A model generated the notes under the pieces. It had not been told where the DNA came from. It searched no databases and saw only the letters and a program-made list of their open reading frames with translations. From Gammaproteobacteria bacterium (GTDB taxonomy: Bacteria > Pseudomonadota > Gammaproteobacteria > GCA-001735895), in assembly GCA_021767985.1 (NCBI GenBank), contig JAASSH010000127.1:1-6570 (forward strand): DNA of 6,570 nt, given 5' to 3'. Both the position numbers and the translations under genes were made by a program. This document shows positions 6,030 to 6,570 of this stretch, one piece after another (the first letter of the stretch is position 1; each line of letters starts with the position of its first letter).

Positions 6030-6570
6030 CTATCCTTCAGTTTCGGGAGCTTCAAAACCCGAGGAATAATGTACCTTTCCGTTGCTATCGATGATGATTG
6101 CGTCGATTCCATCCAGGCTTTCGATCAGCGCAAGACCTTTAACTGCGCCTAATATAAAAATAGTAGTAGATAAAGCGTCAGTTGCAATGGCGGTGGGCCC
6201 GATAACCGTGGCACTCCAGCTTTTATTTGCCGAACGTCCGGTCTCCGGGTTAATAATATGGTGCACTCGGATTCCATCTTTGATGAAAAACCGCTCGTAG
6301 TCGCCGGAGGTGGAAATCGCGCTTTCGCTGAGCGGCAGGCGCAACGCGATTCCCTCGGGCTTGCGCGGATGCTTGATGCCGAGTATCCAAGGACGGCCAC
6401 CCCGATCGCCGATGATGCGGCTGTCGCCGCCGCCGATTATTGGCGGCCTCGGCCGGAAGTCTCCGTCCAAGGCGTCCAGGACGGCCTGGTCACGATCGTA
6501 AAGGTCATTAAAGAACCGAACATTGCCAGCAGGATCGAGCTCGACTGTCCAGTACAGCAGCAGGACCGGG
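6030..6570 (-). CDS. ApbE-type FMN transferase C-terminal half in a hybrid frame, partial
   Basis: The frame is open to the window edge (179 visible residues from 6569). From about residue 44 it matches the C-terminal half of ApbE, which attaches FMN from FAD to Thr/Ser of exported flavoproteins using Mg2+. Visible landmarks are GGGDSR (46-51), TSGDYERFF (87-95), HHIINPETG (103-111) and the ATDALSTT block (129-136). In known ApbE structures the Asp and Thr of the ATDALSTT block (here 131 and 135) help bind Mg2+. The expected upstream portion, including the LGGIAKGYAVD-type motif and the N-terminal FAD-binding part, is absent; residues 1-42 instead resemble an L,D-transpeptidase tail. ApbE is usually 300-350 residues, so only about 135 belong to it here. 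It is probably inactive as an FMN transferase unless the seam is an assembly error. A TTG at 6470 could start a short form, but this is unlikely to be a native start. The stop is at 6032-6030. Confidence 0.75.
   Translation of the reverse strand, partial: PVLLLYWTVELDPAGNVRFFNDLYDRDQAVLDALDGDFRPRPPIIGGGDSRIIGDRGGRPWILGIKHPRKPEGIALRLPLSESAISTSGDYERFFIKDGIRVHHIINPETGRSANKSWSATVIGPTAIATDALSTTIFILGAVKGLALIESLDGIDAIIIDSNGKVHYSSGFEAPETEG
6429..6447. repeat. GC-rich inverted repeat at the hybrid-gene seam
   Basis: GCCGCC (6429-6434) and GGCGGC (6442-6447) form a perfect six-base stem around a seven-base loop. It lies inside the open frame, encoding the R-P-P-I-I-G-G stretch where transpeptidase-like sequence gives way to ApbE sequence. 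It has no following T run on either strand, so it is not a terminator. Its position suggests a deletion hotspot or a point of misassembly. Confidence 0.5.
6456..6570 (-). other. L,D-transpeptidase (YcbB/LdtD-type) C-terminal tail fused in frame
   Basis: The first 38 visible residues of the hybrid frame read PVLLLYWTVELDPAGNVRFF and continue with an N-D-L-Y-D-R-D segment and a short Leu/Ala helix. From memory this is the pattern at the very end of YcbB/LdtD-type L,D-transpeptidases: P-V-x-x-x-Y-W/L-T-A, an acidic D-x-x-G turn, F-R-x-D-I-Y-x-x-D, then a short helix. It is unlike any part of ApbE. The catalytic Cys motif of that family would lie beyond the window. Such enzymes cross-link peptidoglycan stems in the periplasm. 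Recognition rests on about 38 residues, so confidence is moderate. Confidence 0.5.

Noticed and set aside
6429..6447. Rho-independent terminator
   Set aside because: The stem is only six bases, lies within coding sequence and is not followed by a T run on either strand.
1..6570. tRNA, rRNA, CRISPR array, insertion sequence or phage attachment site
   Set aside because: No cloverleaf, regular spaced repeats, transposase motif or terminal inverted repeats were seen, and nearly every base is within minus-strand coding sequence.

Overview
The window is a compact, single-direction stretch of bacterial chromosome. Everything convincing reads on the minus strand, so gene order runs from high to low coordinates. 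Moderately GC-rich codon use, Sec and lipoprotein signals with outer-membrane-type +2 residues, and an ApbE-type protein point to a Gram-negative proteobacterium, probably a gammaproteobacterium. That placement is inferred from the look of the proteins, not from any search.

Layout in transcription order: (1) 6570-6030, a frame open to the window edge whose C-terminal part is the C-terminal half of an ApbE-type FAD:protein FMN transferase. Its visible N-terminal part looks instead like the tail of a YcbB/LdtD-type L,D-transpeptidase. (2) 6005-5382, a secreted protein with a very acidic N-terminus, a short coiled coil and a beta-rich C-terminal half, of unknown function. (3) 5401-3509, a secreted helical-repeat (TPR-like) protein with a coiled-coil C-terminal half. 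(4) 3512-687, a 941-residue TPR lipoprotein. (5) 709-38, a 223-residue TPR lipoprotein with a Pro/Glu-rich linker. (6) 34-1, the first 11 codons of another gene, with a strong ribosome binding site and a signal-peptide-like start.

Spacing is very tight: a 24 bp gap, then overlaps of about 20, 4 and 23 bp, then a 3 bp gap. No terminator is visible, so genes 2-6 almost certainly form one operon. All the complete products are exported. The likeliest reading is an envelope-spanning or outer-membrane-attached scaffold built from TPR proteins. Gammaproteobacteria often keep such TPR proteins beside DUF3450/ExbB/ExbD/TonB2-type energy-transducing genes, and TPR lipoproteins such as AglT occur in Myxococcus motility loci. 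No motor gene is inside this window, so that link is inference.

The most unusual point is the seam near 6430-6455. There an L,D-transpeptidase-like C-terminus passes in frame into an ApbE that lacks its N-terminal half, exactly over a GC-rich hairpin. It is either a real deletion fusion or an assembly chimera.
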